The notes below the pieces were generated by a model. It saw only the letters and a program-made list of their open reading frames with translations. It had not been told where the DNA came from and searched no databases. A stretch of 64,000 nt of DNA. Origin: SABI01 sp028532915 (GTDB taxonomy: Bacteria; Spirochaetota; Spirochaetia; Sphaerochaetales; Sphaerochaetaceae). Below are positions 26,482 to 33,601 of this stretch, piece after piece. The translations under genes and the position numbers were made by a program. How positions within the stretch are numbered: the first letter of the stretch is position 1; every line of letters begins with the position of its first letter. The stretch is from positions 248,001-312,000 of the forward strand of contig OY781923.1 in NCBI GenBank assembly GCA_963677225.1, given 5' to 3'.

Positions 26482-26521
26482 ATGACATGAGTGACAGTTA
26501 TTATTGCTAAACTCATGTCAT
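26482..26521. promoter_or_regulatory. Dyad of TGACATGAGT half sites between the GntR genes
   Basis: ATGACATGAGT (26482-26492) and its exact reverse complement (26511-26521) are separated by 18 bp. Each arm matches the regulon motif TGACATAAGT at nine of ten bases. The dyad lies about 25 bp upstream of the -35 box of GntR 2, so it may be an operator; as an RNA it could also act as the end of the GntR 1 message, though no T-run follows. Confidence 0.6.
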
Positions 26522-26545
26522 TACATCGTCAAAAAATTATCCCAC

Positions 26546-26630
26546 TTGCCAAAAAATAGCATATGTTGTATATTTATTGATGTATCAGGAACAATGTTGT
26601 GTCATTAAAGTGATTATTATCTGACATAAG
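26546..26630 (+). promoter_or_regulatory. Promoter and motif ahead of GntR regulator 2
   Basis: TTGCCA (26546-26551), 17-bp spacer, TATATT (26569-26574). The motif CTGACATAAGTTG begins at 26621, in the leader some 40 bp after the start site and 28 bp before the start codon, a place suited to autorepression or roadblock. Confidence 0.65.
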
Positions 26631-26657
26631 TTGTTGATACAAAGGAGTGTAGATACA

Positions 26658-27437
26658 TTGGATACTATTCAACATGTGTCTCAGAGAGAACTGCGGGGGA
26701 GAACAAAATCAGCCCGTATTGCAAACTACCTTGAAGAATTGATTCTTACGAAACAGCTTCAGGAAGGGGAATTGCTCCCTTCTCAAAGCGAATTGGCGGA
26801 AAAGTTCGATGCATCTTCACGATCTATTCGTGAAGCATTCAAACAGCTTGAAGCAAAGGGATTGCTGAGCATCAGTCAGGGGCGAAGAGCCTCTGTTAAG
26901 TGTAACAATCTTGATCAGTTTGTAGAATCGTTGACAAGTTCGATAATACGTAGTGGATCTAGTGACACTAAATTATTGCTTGACTTAGTTCAGGTAAGGA
27001 CATCAGTAGAAGTTTCAGCGGCAAGAGAGTTTTCGAGAAATCCGAAAAGAAAAGAGGTCGTAAAAGATCTTTCCGATATCGTGGGAAAAATGCATCAGAC
27101 TCTGGATAAGGTAATGAATAAAGATGCGAAGGCGATCGAACAGTATCGTTTTCATGAATCAAACTTTCATAAGATCCTCATCCGGTCCAACGGGAACATC
27201 ATATTGGACGCGATCTATGAGAATCTCGCACCGATGCTTGATGAAGTACTGGTATTTTCCGCGACGAAAGGCGAGGAGTTCGAGAAAAAAGCCAGAGAGT
27301 ATCAATATATTGTAGAAGCTCTCGAGAACGGTCAGACCGATCTGGCAGTAGCTCTCGTTCTTGTGAACCTTACTGATGTGAAGAAGAAGATCGAACGGCA
27401 TGCTGAAAGTAATCAGCAGAAAATGTCTTTCGCATAA
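26658..27437 (+). CDS. GntR/FadR-family regulator 2 (paralogue)
   Basis: A 259-residue paralogue of the preceding regulator, alike over its whole length, with recognition helix SIREAFKQLEAKGLLSISQG. The start is TTG 26658, with AAAGGAG 10 nt before; a TTG at 26631 lies in the promoter leader and lacks a binding site. In the FCD domain two metal-site positions differ from regulator 1: REYQYIVEAL has Tyr for His and LVNLT has Asn for His, while FHKIL keeps its His. It may therefore sense a different effector or none, while reading the same DNA. Its acidic/basic tail is longer. A terminator follows. Confidence 0.92.
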   Translation: MDTIQHVSQRELRGRTKSARIANYLEELILTKQLQEGELLPSQSELAEKFDASSRSIREAFKQLEAKGLLSISQGRRASVKCNNLDQFVESLTSSIIRSGSSDTKLLLDLVQVRTSVEVSAAREFSRNPKRKEVVKDLSDIVGKMHQTLDKVMNKDAKAIEQYRFHESNFHKILIRSNGNIILDAIYENLAPMLDEVLVFSATKGEEFEKKAREYQYIVEALENGQTDLAVALVLVNLTDVKKKIERHAESNQQKMSFA

Positions 27438-27461
27438 ACCTTGGAAAATTTTCATGGAAAG

Positions 27462-27494
27462 AACCCTCTTGCTCTCACGGCGGGAGGGTTTTTC
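27462..27494 (+). terminator. Intrinsic terminator after GntR 2
   Basis: AACCCTC (27462-27468) pairs with GAGGGTT (27484-27490) and is followed by TTT; the loop is 15 nt. It separates the regulator from the ABC gene. Confidence 0.7.
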
Positions 27495-27533
27495 TATTGA
27501 ACAGATGAGCTGTGTTGTCATACAGTGAAGAAC

Positions 27534-28319
27534 ATGCAGGAACGTGAAATAATCAGACTGAGGCACATCAGTGTCAAACGGGAGGGGCGGTATATATTAA
27601 AGGATATATCTCTCTCGATCAACGAAAATGAGAATGTTGCGATCATCGGATCCAACGGAGCCGGAAAATCGACACTGGTCAATGTGATGTGTCAGTATAT
27701 TCACCCGCTTTACAGCGAAAAGAGTGAACGGTTTCTGTTCGGACAGGACAAATGGAATATCGTGGAATTGCAGAAAAGACTCGGAATCGTCAATCAGGAG
27801 CTGCAGTATCTGTGCAACTCCGATTATACGGTGAAAGAGATCGTCCTTTCCGGATTCTTCAGTTCTATCGGTCTTGATTTTCATCATCAGGTCACTGAGC
27901 AGATGATAGAGAAGGCTGAATCGATACTCGCTGATTATCATATGATGCACTTTGCCGATAAGCGGATGAACAGTCTCAGCTCGGGGGAGACGAAGAAAGT
28001 CCTTCTCGCCAGGGCGAATATTCACAATCCGAAAGTCATGCTTCTTGATGAAGGGAACGCGAATCTCGATCTTCCGAGTAAAAAAGAGTTCGTTTCTCAA
28101 CTCGACCGCTTTGCGTCCAGCGGGAAAAATATTATCTTAGTCACTCATGATATCTCTCAGATTATTGAAGAGATTGAGCGGGTGATCATATTGAAAAATG
28201 GCCGGATCTTTCGTGATGGACCTAAAATGGAAGTCTTGAAAGAATCGGTACTCAGTGAAGCTTTTGATACGAAAGTATTCGTAAGTGAACGGGAAGGCAG
28301 ATTTAACGCTTGGTGTTGA
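27534..28319 (+). CDS. Lone ABC transporter ATPase (YlmA/ModF-like)
   Basis: A 261-residue single ABC ATPase: Walker A GSNGAGKST (about 41-49), Q-loop in GIVNQELQYL, signature SLSSGETKKVLLAR, Walker B VMLLDEGNANLDL and H-loop VTHD. Glu of the Walker B is followed by GNAN in place of the common PTSH/PTAG, as in the YlmA and ModF-like proteins found without a permease. No membrane partner lies nearby. The start may be ATG 27534 or GTG 27525; neither has a strong binding site. Its role cannot be inferred; metal or cofactor handling is a guess from its relatives. Confidence 0.82.
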   Translation: MQEREIIRLRHISVKREGRYILKDISLSINENENVAIIGSNGAGKSTLVNVMCQYIHPLYSEKSERFLFGQDKWNIVELQKRLGIVNQELQYLCNSDYTVKEIVLSGFFSSIGLDFHHQVTEQMIEKAESILADYHMMHFADKRMNSLSSGETKKVLLARANIHNPKVMLLDEGNANLDLPSKKEFVSQLDRFASSGKNIILVTHDISQIIEEIERVIILKNGRIFRDGPKMEVLKESVLSEAFDTKVFVSEREGRFNAWC

Positions 28320-28368
28320 ATCGAGAACATAGTAGTATAGGGGTATAATACCCGTCATGGAGGTTGAT

Positions 28369-28968
28369 ATGGATCGATGTTCAATAATTGTACACAGTGT
28401 GAATGGGAATAACTATCTCATCGCGTCTCACATGCAGGAGATCATGAAAGAGAAAGGGGTTGATGCCCGTCTGTACCGTGTCGAAGATGAAGACCTGCAC
28501 ATCTGGGCGAACAAGAGTGATGCTGCGAATGACTATTATGAAGATATACAGGCTCTGCCGGTTGTCAACGAGTCGGTCCTGGAGAAATCCCAGATGATCA
28601 TTCTCGGGTCCCCCACGACATTCGGAAACGTGAGTGCCGAGATGAAAGCCTTCATGGATTCGACAGAACCGCTTCTTGAAGATAATATTCTCGAAGGGAA
28701 GTTCTTCGCCTGTTTCACAAGCTGTACCTACAGCATCTGTGAAGGAGCCTTCTGTATCGACAGCATGGTCCACTTTGCACAGACACATAAGATGATCCAT
28801 CTCCCTCTGGGAATACATGAGGACCTCTCCTGGGCAAATCAGCCTGTAAGCGGAATCGTCCATCTGGCAGGTAAGGATAACGCTATCAGACCGAGTACCC
28901 AGCTGGGTGATGTGATTCAGGTTTACTGCGAGATGCTCAGTGAATATATGGTGGACGACGAAGAATAG
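28369..28968 (+). CDS. Flavodoxin-like protein
   Basis: A 199-residue flavodoxin-fold protein. The first strand and loop CSIIVHSVNGNNYLIASHM takes the place of the FMN phosphate-binding TxTGNT; the middle IILGSPTTFGNVSAEMKAFMD is the isoalloxazine loop of WrbA and related NAD(P)H:FMN oxidoreductases; then ACFTSCTYSICEGAFCIDSM. Four Cys residues cluster near 120-135, which is unusual. ATG 28369 is chosen because GGAGG lies 5 nt before it; an ATG at 28357 has none. It may act as a redox carrier or quinone reductase. A terminator follows 30 bp after the stop. Confidence 0.82.
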   Translation: MDRCSIIVHSVNGNNYLIASHMQEIMKEKGVDARLYRVEDEDLHIWANKSDAANDYYEDIQALPVVNESVLEKSQMIILGSPTTFGNVSAEMKAFMDSTEPLLEDNILEGKFFACFTSCTYSICEGAFCIDSMVHFAQTHKMIHLPLGIHEDLSWANQPVSGIVHLAGKDNAIRPSTQLGDVIQVYCEMLSEYMVDDEE

Positions 28969-28998
28969 CAGATGTTCTTAATATCTGAAGTAGAAGCA

Positions 28999-29023
28999 AA
29001 CACCGCTGAAAAGCGGTGTTTTG
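28999..29023 (+). terminator. Intrinsic terminator after the flavodoxin gene
   Basis: AACACCGCT-GAAA-AGCGGTGTT, a perfect 9-bp stem with a GNRA-type tetraloop, followed by TTTG. Confidence 0.85.
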
Positions 29024-29276
29024 TCATATGTTGAGCATAAAGGTGGTACATATCTTAGGAAACTTAGGACATCTGATAGATATATTTTGGACAAAAATTG
29101 AAGAAAAAGTGAAAAGAATAAATGAAAAAAATAGTAGTTTTGGTGATAAAATCACCATATGACATACAAAAGTAATAAGTTTGAAAAAAAGTAAATAAAT
29201 TAACTCTTTATTATATAGGAGTTTATAAAATAATTTAAAAATATTATAAAAATTATCGAAATTTATAATAAATCTA
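29024..29276. other. AT-rich gap without genes
   Basis: About 250 bp of very AT-rich sequence with no credible reading frame. GTGATAAAATCAC (around 29141) is a short inverted repeat, and ATATGACATACAAAAGT (from 29157) is a weak relative of the TGACATAAG motif. The base composition differs sharply from the GC-richer housekeeping genes on either side of the island. Confidence 0.5.
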
Positions 29277-29305
29277 TTGACATAAGTTATGAGTCGTAGT
29301 ATCTT
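29277..29305 (+). promoter_or_regulatory. TTGACATAAG promoter of exported protein B
   Basis: TTGACA (29277-29282) continues as TAAGTT; 17-bp spacer; TATCTT (29300-29305). Transcription should start near 29312, giving a leader of about 53 nt with AAGGAGAA before the ATG. Confidence 0.75.
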
Positions 29306-29364
29306 GTGGTCAGATGATACAGAAAGTTAAGTCATCTGAAGAAGAATATTAAGGAGAATTTGAT

Positions 29365-29961
29365 ATGAAAAAAATTATTGCTATCTTATTAGTTTTGGTA
29401 GTCGGGTTTGCAGCATTTGCTGAAACAGGAGTAGGGAGCACAACATTGACTTTAGGGTCATCGGTATCCGGTAAACTCTATCATGGGTTCACAGCAGCTG
29501 ATCCGGGTTCAGCGAATGGTATTAAATCAGCTTTATCAGCTGCCGAATCAGGAGATAATTCCTATGCGGCATTAGATCTTGAATCAGATGCAGCCCAGAG
29601 TGTCGGTTTCTACAGCCTCTACACCACCGGTAATGCCCAGGCAACCGTGAAATTCACCGCTAATCCGCTTACAGCAGATGTTAATGGCACAATGTATTAT
29701 GTGCCTTATGCACTTTCATACACTGAAGAAGGTGGTAATAACGTAACTGTTTCAGGTTCACCGATCGGTTCTGCTAATACTGCAACCACAACTCCACCTG
29801 CCGCTGCAACTGCTACAACTGTAATGACAACTTCTTCAAACGGTCTTCGCTGGGATACAATTTCTCTGGATGTGACTTTTGATGGAACAGGCAATGCTAC
29901 CTTCGGTCTTCCCGAAGCAACATTCAGCGGTACAATCGTAGCAGCAGTAACTGCCAACTAA
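29365..29961 (+). CDS. Small exported beta-strand protein B
   Basis: A 198-residue secreted protein of unknown function. Signal peptide KKIIAILLVLVVGFAAFAE is cleaved after AFA; the mature chain starts TGVGSTTLTLGSSVSG, close to the start of protein C (TGVGTSSLELTGSVG) and D (TVGTGSLNVFGLIG). It is Ala/Thr/Ser-rich, contains YYVPYALSYTEEGG (the family PY strand) and a Pro/Ala/Thr linker around residues 130-150, and ends in strand GTIVAAVTAN. No Cys, no membrane span after the signal. AAGGAGAA gives a good start. A strong promoter and terminator make it a single-gene unit. Confidence 0.78.
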   Translation: MKKIIAILLVLVVGFAAFAETGVGSTTLTLGSSVSGKLYHGFTAADPGSANGIKSALSAAESGDNSYAALDLESDAAQSVGFYSLYTTGNAQATVKFTANPLTADVNGTMYYVPYALSYTEEGGNNVTVSGSPIGSANTATTTPPAAATATTVMTTSSNGLRWDTISLDVTFDGTGNATFGLPEATFSGTIVAAVTAN

Positions 29962-29991
29962 ATCAAAGACTTCCAAAAAAATATACGTTAT

Positions 29992-30025
29992 ACACACACC
30001 TGAGAAATCGGGTGTGTTTCTTTAT
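29992..30025 (+). terminator. Intrinsic terminator after exported protein B
   Basis: ACACACACC pairs with GGGTGTGT across a short loop (TGAGAAATC) and is followed by TTCTTTAT. It lies about 30 bp after the stop codon. Confidence 0.8.
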
Positions 30026-30185
30026 ATCCGCTGATGTTGCAGCTGCAGGATTTATAGGCTATTAAACGTTAACTTATGTTATAACTTATACATTGCTAAA
30101 AATTGTATAATTGCATATAAAACAAAAAAATAAAAGAATTTATTGGAAAATTATAGAATTAAGATGATTTGAAAGAGCTAATCTG

Positions 30186-30214
30186 TTGACATAAGAAATA
30201 TTGGTTAGTACACT
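30186..30214 (+). promoter_or_regulatory. TTGACATAAG promoter of exported protein C
   Basis: TTGACA (30186-30191) continues as TAAGAA; 17-bp spacer; TACACT (30209-30214). The ATG begins six bases later, at the expected first base of the RNA, so the message is probably leaderless. Confidence 0.75.
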
Positions 30215-30220
30215 AGTAGT

Positions 30221-30742
30221 ATGAATAAGATTAAAAAGATATTTACAATCATATATATATCAATCTTTGCAGGGGCGGCACTGTTTTCAACGGGTGTCGG
30301 GACCTCTTCTCTGGAGCTGACCGGAAGCGTTGGTCCCAGGTTGCTTCTGGATGTGACGCAGACTCTTGGAGCTACTCCCGGTGTGTATACATCGATTCCT
30401 TTGGATGATGGTGACATTCTCATGGACGAGTCGGGTATCGGGGTGAATGTGGGAGACTGGAGTGTGAGCAGCAATACAGATGTGGATCTTCTCCTTCGGG
30501 TCTCTTATGATACGTTCCAGACGACTGTGGACGGTGATCTTTATTCGATTCCGTATATTATCAATAATGGTACGAGTTGGGTCGATTCCGGAGATGAATT
30601 TGTTGATCTTGTGAGAGTGAACGGTTCGTACCGGGAAAGCGAGAACTCCGGTTCAATCTATTTGAAGAGGGTTGATAACGATACCTATCCGCCAAGTGTT
30701 GATTATGTCACCTCTATTACCTTTTCTCTGGAAAGCGAGTAG
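30221..30742 (+). CDS. Small exported beta-strand protein C
   Basis: A 173-residue secreted protein of unknown function. The signal peptide (IFTIIYISIFAGAALFS) is followed by TGVGTSSLELTGSVG, nearly the same start as protein B. The middle has IPLDDGDILMDESGIGVNVGDWSV, matching the DLxxxGxGVxVGxW pattern of proteins D and E, then YSIPYIINNGTSW (family PY strand) and a closing strand DYVTSITFSLESE as in protein A. No Cys. There is no Shine-Dalgarno, and the ATG lies six bases after the -10 box. It thus links A and B to D and E. A role in the cell envelope or surface is inferred from export alone. Confidence 0.78.
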   Translation: MNKIKKIFTIIYISIFAGAALFSTGVGTSSLELTGSVGPRLLLDVTQTLGATPGVYTSIPLDDGDILMDESGIGVNVGDWSVSSNTDVDLLLRVSYDTFQTTVDGDLYSIPYIINNGTSWVDSGDEFVDLVRVNGSYRESENSGSIYLKRVDNDTYPPSVDYVTSITFSLESE

Positions 30743-30993
30743 CACCTGTCCTCTGTTGTCGGAAGTTTTTCGGTAAAATTTCTTGCCTGGTGTATTTTTT
30801 GACATCATATATGACACAATCGGGTTGAACTATCAAATACTAGATGAATACATCAACACTTGTTTATATGAATAAGATCATGTGATGTCATATGAGGTTA
30901 AAATAATAAGGAAATATAACTGTTTGACTGTAAATAAGTTATTATATAAATTGATAATACTTGTAAAAAAGTTGGTAATATTGAACTTTGCTA
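30743..30993. other. AT-rich gap between exported proteins C and D
   Basis: No credible gene. TTGACATCATATATGACACAA (around 30800) carries two TGACA cores eleven bases apart, and GATGTCATATG (around 30886) is a reversed one, so the gap may hold further binding sites for the regulon's regulator. I see no clear terminator for gene C. Confidence 0.4.
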
Positions 30994-31022
30994 TTGACAT
31001 AAGTAACAAGTGGGTGTACTTT
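30994..31022 (+). promoter_or_regulatory. TTGACATAAG promoter of exported protein D
   Basis: TTGACA (30994-30999) continues as TAAGTA; 17-bp spacer; TACTTT (31017-31022). Start of transcription near 31029, with AAAGGAGA before the ATG at 31057. Confidence 0.75.
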
Positions 31023-31056
31023 TTATCTATAAAGTTTTTTATAAAGGAGATCATAT

Positions 31057-31578
31057 ATGAAAAAGATATTAGTTTTAAGCGTACTGCTTGTCCTGGTTGT
31101 TTTCGGAGTGAGCGCAGCTACTGTAGGAACAGGGTCACTGAACGTGTTCGGTCTTATCGGTGAAGGAGATCTTGAGTTCTCAGTAAACCAGACACTTCTC
31201 GTAGCTGACAGAATAGACTTGATCAATGACGCCGATGTACAGTCAACCGGTTCCGGTGTGGAAGTAGGTAACTGGGTATTCGATGCTGAGAATCAGGCAG
31301 CTGCTGTTGATTACACTGTAACATACACCTATGATGCATTGACTCAGGGCGGAGCTTCTCCTGATACAATCGCATACGAACTTTTGATCGATGATGGTAC
31401 ATCAGCCGCCACCAAGGTCAGTGGTGAAACGACGACTTTCACAGCTACTTCAGGTAACTACAATACATCCAGAGATGTTCTTGTGAGACTGACGGCTGCC
31501 GGTGAAACTGCTGCTGCTAGCGCTGCTGCAAGTTCAAACTACAATTCAACTGTAACTGTAGAACTGAGCACTCTCTAA
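31057..31578 (+). CDS. Small exported beta-strand protein D
   Basis: A 173-residue secreted protein of unknown function. Signal peptide KKILVLSVLLVLVVFGVSAA, then TVGTGSLNVFGLIGEGDLEF. Residues 50-75 read DLINDADVQSTGSGVEVGNW, very like NLIENEDLQPDGDGVDIGTW of protein E; YTVTYTYDAL is likewise shared (YTVTYSYDSL in E). The tail is Ala/Ser-rich and ends in strand NSTVTVELSTL. No Cys or lipobox. AAAGGAGA precedes the ATG. Proteins D and E are the closest pair of the family and may be recent duplicates. A hairpin lies between them. Confidence 0.8.
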   Translation: MKKILVLSVLLVLVVFGVSAATVGTGSLNVFGLIGEGDLEFSVNQTLLVADRIDLINDADVQSTGSGVEVGNWVFDAENQAAAVDYTVTYTYDALTQGGASPDTIAYELLIDDGTSAATKVSGETTTFTATSGNYNTSRDVLVRLTAAGETAAASAAASSNYNSTVTVELSTL

Positions 31579-31599
31579 GTTTTAGTTGGAATGACAAAC

Positions 31600-31621
31600 A
31601 AGGCACCAGTTCTGGTGCCTT
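31600..31621 (+). terminator. Hairpin between exported proteins D and E
   Basis: AAGGCACCAG and CTGGTGCCTT form a perfect 10-bp stem around TT. Only GATTTG follows, a poor T-run, so partial readthrough into gene E is likely; E has no promoter of its own that I can see. Confidence 0.7.
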
Positions 31622-31645
31622 GATTTGCATATGGGGATACCTGCC

Positions 31646-32179
31646 ATGAAAAAGTCATTAATAATAGTTATCACGATGGTATTCATCGGTATGGGCCTGT
31701 CTGCCGCCGACCCTATCGGCAGCGGATCTATCAGTTTCAACGGGCTGATCGAGGCCGGGCTTTACTTCACCGTGTCCGAGGTTGATCCTCAAGTATATAA
31801 CCTGATAGAGAATGAGGATCTTCAACCGGACGGAGATGGCGTTGATATAGGAACATGGACGCTGCGTGTCGACAACCCTCCCGTGGAGGAGACTGATTAT
31901 ACTGTCACCTATTCTTACGATTCACTCAGTTCGGAAGAGACTTCCGATACGATAGAATTCATCATCCTTGAGAGAAAAGATGATGAAACGTTGGATGTTG
32001 CTGTCGAGAAAGAACATCTCAGTTCTTCTTCTATCACGATCTCAAGCGGATCGGGTTTGAATGTTGATACCCGCATATTATCGGCAAGATTGACGGTAGA
32101 CGGGGCTGCAGATGCTCTCTTAGCCGCAGCTTCCGAGTTTTATCAGGCAGAAATAACAATTGCATTAGCAGCTGAATAA
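31646..32179 (+). CDS. Small exported beta-strand protein E
   Basis: A 177-residue secreted protein, paralogue of D. Signal peptide KKSLIIVITMVFIGMGLSAA, then DPIGSGSISFNGLIEAGLYF, NLIENEDLQPDGDGVDIGTW and YTVTYSYDSLSSEETSDTIEF. Compared with D it is more acidic, and ends AEITIALAAE. No Cys. ATG 31646 is preceded by GGGGA at 8 nt; an upstream TTG at 31625 lies in the hairpin flank. It is probably reached by readthrough from the D promoter, so it should be made at a lower level. Confidence 0.78.
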   Translation: MKKSLIIVITMVFIGMGLSAADPIGSGSISFNGLIEAGLYFTVSEVDPQVYNLIENEDLQPDGDGVDIGTWTLRVDNPPVEETDYTVTYSYDSLSSEETSDTIEFIILERKDDETLDVAVEKEHLSSSSITISSGSGLNVDTRILSARLTVDGAADALLAAASEFYQAEITIALAAE

Positions 32180-32221
32180 ATAATTCTTTTCAATTGGCGA
32201 AATCCGTGCCATAATTTAAAA

Positions 32222-32334
32222 GCTAGATGCTCTTGGTGTAATGCGGAAGTTATATCAGGACGCATGGACATAAGGTCGCTCCTTATGCTCTTGAGGAGGT
32301 GCCGCCCATCCCCTGTCGGGGAGGCGGTTTTTTT
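32222..32334 (+). ncRNA. Candidate structured small RNA (or long 3' end of gene E)
   Basis: TTTTCA (32187-32192), 17 bp, CATAAT (32210-32215) could start a transcript near 32222. It would contain a perfect hairpin CATAAGG-TCGCT-CCTTATG (32269-32287) and end in a strong terminator: CCGCC and GGCGG enclosing TCCCC-TGTC-GGGGA, followed by seven T (32328-32334). The word GCTCTTG occurs twice. No open frame of note. It matches no RNA family I know; it may simply be the terminated 3' end of the gene E message. The opposing ROK gene ends 6 bp further on. Confidence 0.45.
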
Positions 32335-32339
32335 ATGCC

Positions 32340-33491
32340 CTACTGATGGTTCAGCTGCTGCAGAAATGAACGATGGAACACAAGTTCGTCGAGTGCTGCA
32401 ACGGCAGTGCCGATGATTCCTCCCCGGTCTTTCAAAAGAGACCTTTCAATAGATATGTTGTTATTGACGATAGGAGGACATTTTTCATTGAAGGTGTCTA
32501 CCAGATGATCGAAGTAGATGTCATCAAGAAGAGAGATCCCTCCGCCGATGATGATCGTATCGGGCCTTACTATCGCACAGGTCGATATCAGAGCATCGGC
32601 AATGTAGGTGACGCTGTCCATAAGGATTCTTCTTTTGTTTTTATCGCTCTGAGCTTCTTCACACAGTTTCTTCACCGAATTTCCCTGAGATGAGAATGAG
32701 GAAAGATATTCTCCCGAGGCGACAGTTTCAAGACATCCCGTTCCCCCGCATCTGCATCTGTGAGAATCGCAGACGACGATGTGACCGAACAGGGCTTCAC
32801 GAAAGATCTTTCTGCCGGGAGCGAGGAAGGCACCGCTTATATGCTGTCCCCAGTTCACGTAGAAAAGACGTTTGTCGGCTACGGTCGGAGAGAACCACTG
32901 CTCTCCGCGGATCATTGCAACGACATTGTTCTCCACTATTACCGGCAGACCGCTGTATTTTTCCAGTGCATAGGCGAATGGAACATCGTTCCACTGCCAG
33001 CTCTGATGGGACAGTATCGTTCCTGTCGAGCTTTCAACCTCGGCTCCGATAGAGACTGAAAGACCCAGGATCTCCTGTGGTTCGGAGATTCTTTTCTGGT
33101 ATGATCTGGTCGTTTTTATGATGAGAGCGAGGATTTCCTCCACTGTCGGGTTCGAAGGTGTCGAAAAACGCTCGAATCGCAGAAGTTCTCCGGCAAGATT
33201 TACCAGTGCGAGCCGTATATTGCGCAATCCGATATCTATTGCTATCACAAAATAGCGGTCCTTTTTGAGTCTTAACGGAATCGATGGTCTTCCCGCTTTC
33301 TTCTGCAGGGGATCGAGTTCTTCGATGATTCCTTCCAGAAGAAGTGATTCGACGATCTCGCCGGTGCTCACTTTATTGAATCCCAGCTCTTTTGCGATCT
33401 GAGTCCGGGATATTTTTTCCTTTGTCGCTATAGTGTTCAATATTCTGAGGCGGTTAAGCTGTCGTACGTCGTTGATCCGGGTAAATTTCAC
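32340..33491 (-). CDS. ROK-family transcriptional regulator (NagC/XylR-like)
   Basis: A 383-residue repressor. Residues 10-70 hold a winged helix-turn-helix (KEKISRTQIAKELGFNKVSTGEIVESLLLEGII). The ROK sugar-kinase-like domain begins VIAIDIGLRNIRLALVN and contains the zinc-binding CRCGGTGCLETVASGEYL (about 250-265) and IIIGGGISLLDD. Such proteins repress sugar-use genes until a sugar or sugar phosphate binds. No sugar operon adjoins it, so its targets lie elsewhere. It converges on the exported-protein group and diverges from htpG, separated by 110 bp. Confidence 0.9.
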   Translation of the reverse strand: MKFTRINDVRQLNRLRILNTIATKEKISRTQIAKELGFNKVSTGEIVESLLLEGIIEELDPLQKKAGRPSIPLRLKKDRYFVIAIDIGLRNIRLALVNLAGELLRFERFSTPSNPTVEEILALIIKTTRSYQKRISEPQEILGLSVSIGAEVESSTGTILSHQSWQWNDVPFAYALEKYSGLPVIVENNVVAMIRGEQWFSPTVADKRLFYVNWGQHISGAFLAPGRKIFREALFGHIVVCDSHRCRCGGTGCLETVASGEYLSSFSSQGNSVKKLCEEAQSDKNKRRILMDSVTYIADALISTCAIVRPDTIIIGGGISLLDDIYFDHLVDTFNEKCPPIVNNNISIERSLLKDRGGIIGTAVAALDELVFHRSFLQQLNHQ

Positions 33492-33601
33492 CTGATAATC
33501 ATATACGAGTTAGGAAAGATTGTTAAGAAAAACGTTGTCGATACACGAATTTTTCACTATGTTATTACCGTACAATCAAGAACATGCTTTTGGAGGAACT
33601 C

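Noticed and set aside
32195..32211. A fourth sigma-54-like site (TGGCAC...TCGC on the minus strand)
   Set aside because: The -12 box reads TCGC, not TTGC, and it points antisense into gene E with no unit behind it.
32290..32310. A T-box-like GGAGGTGCCGCC before a terminator
   Set aside because: It does not match the T-box core (GGTGGNACCGCG) and no gene follows on that strand.
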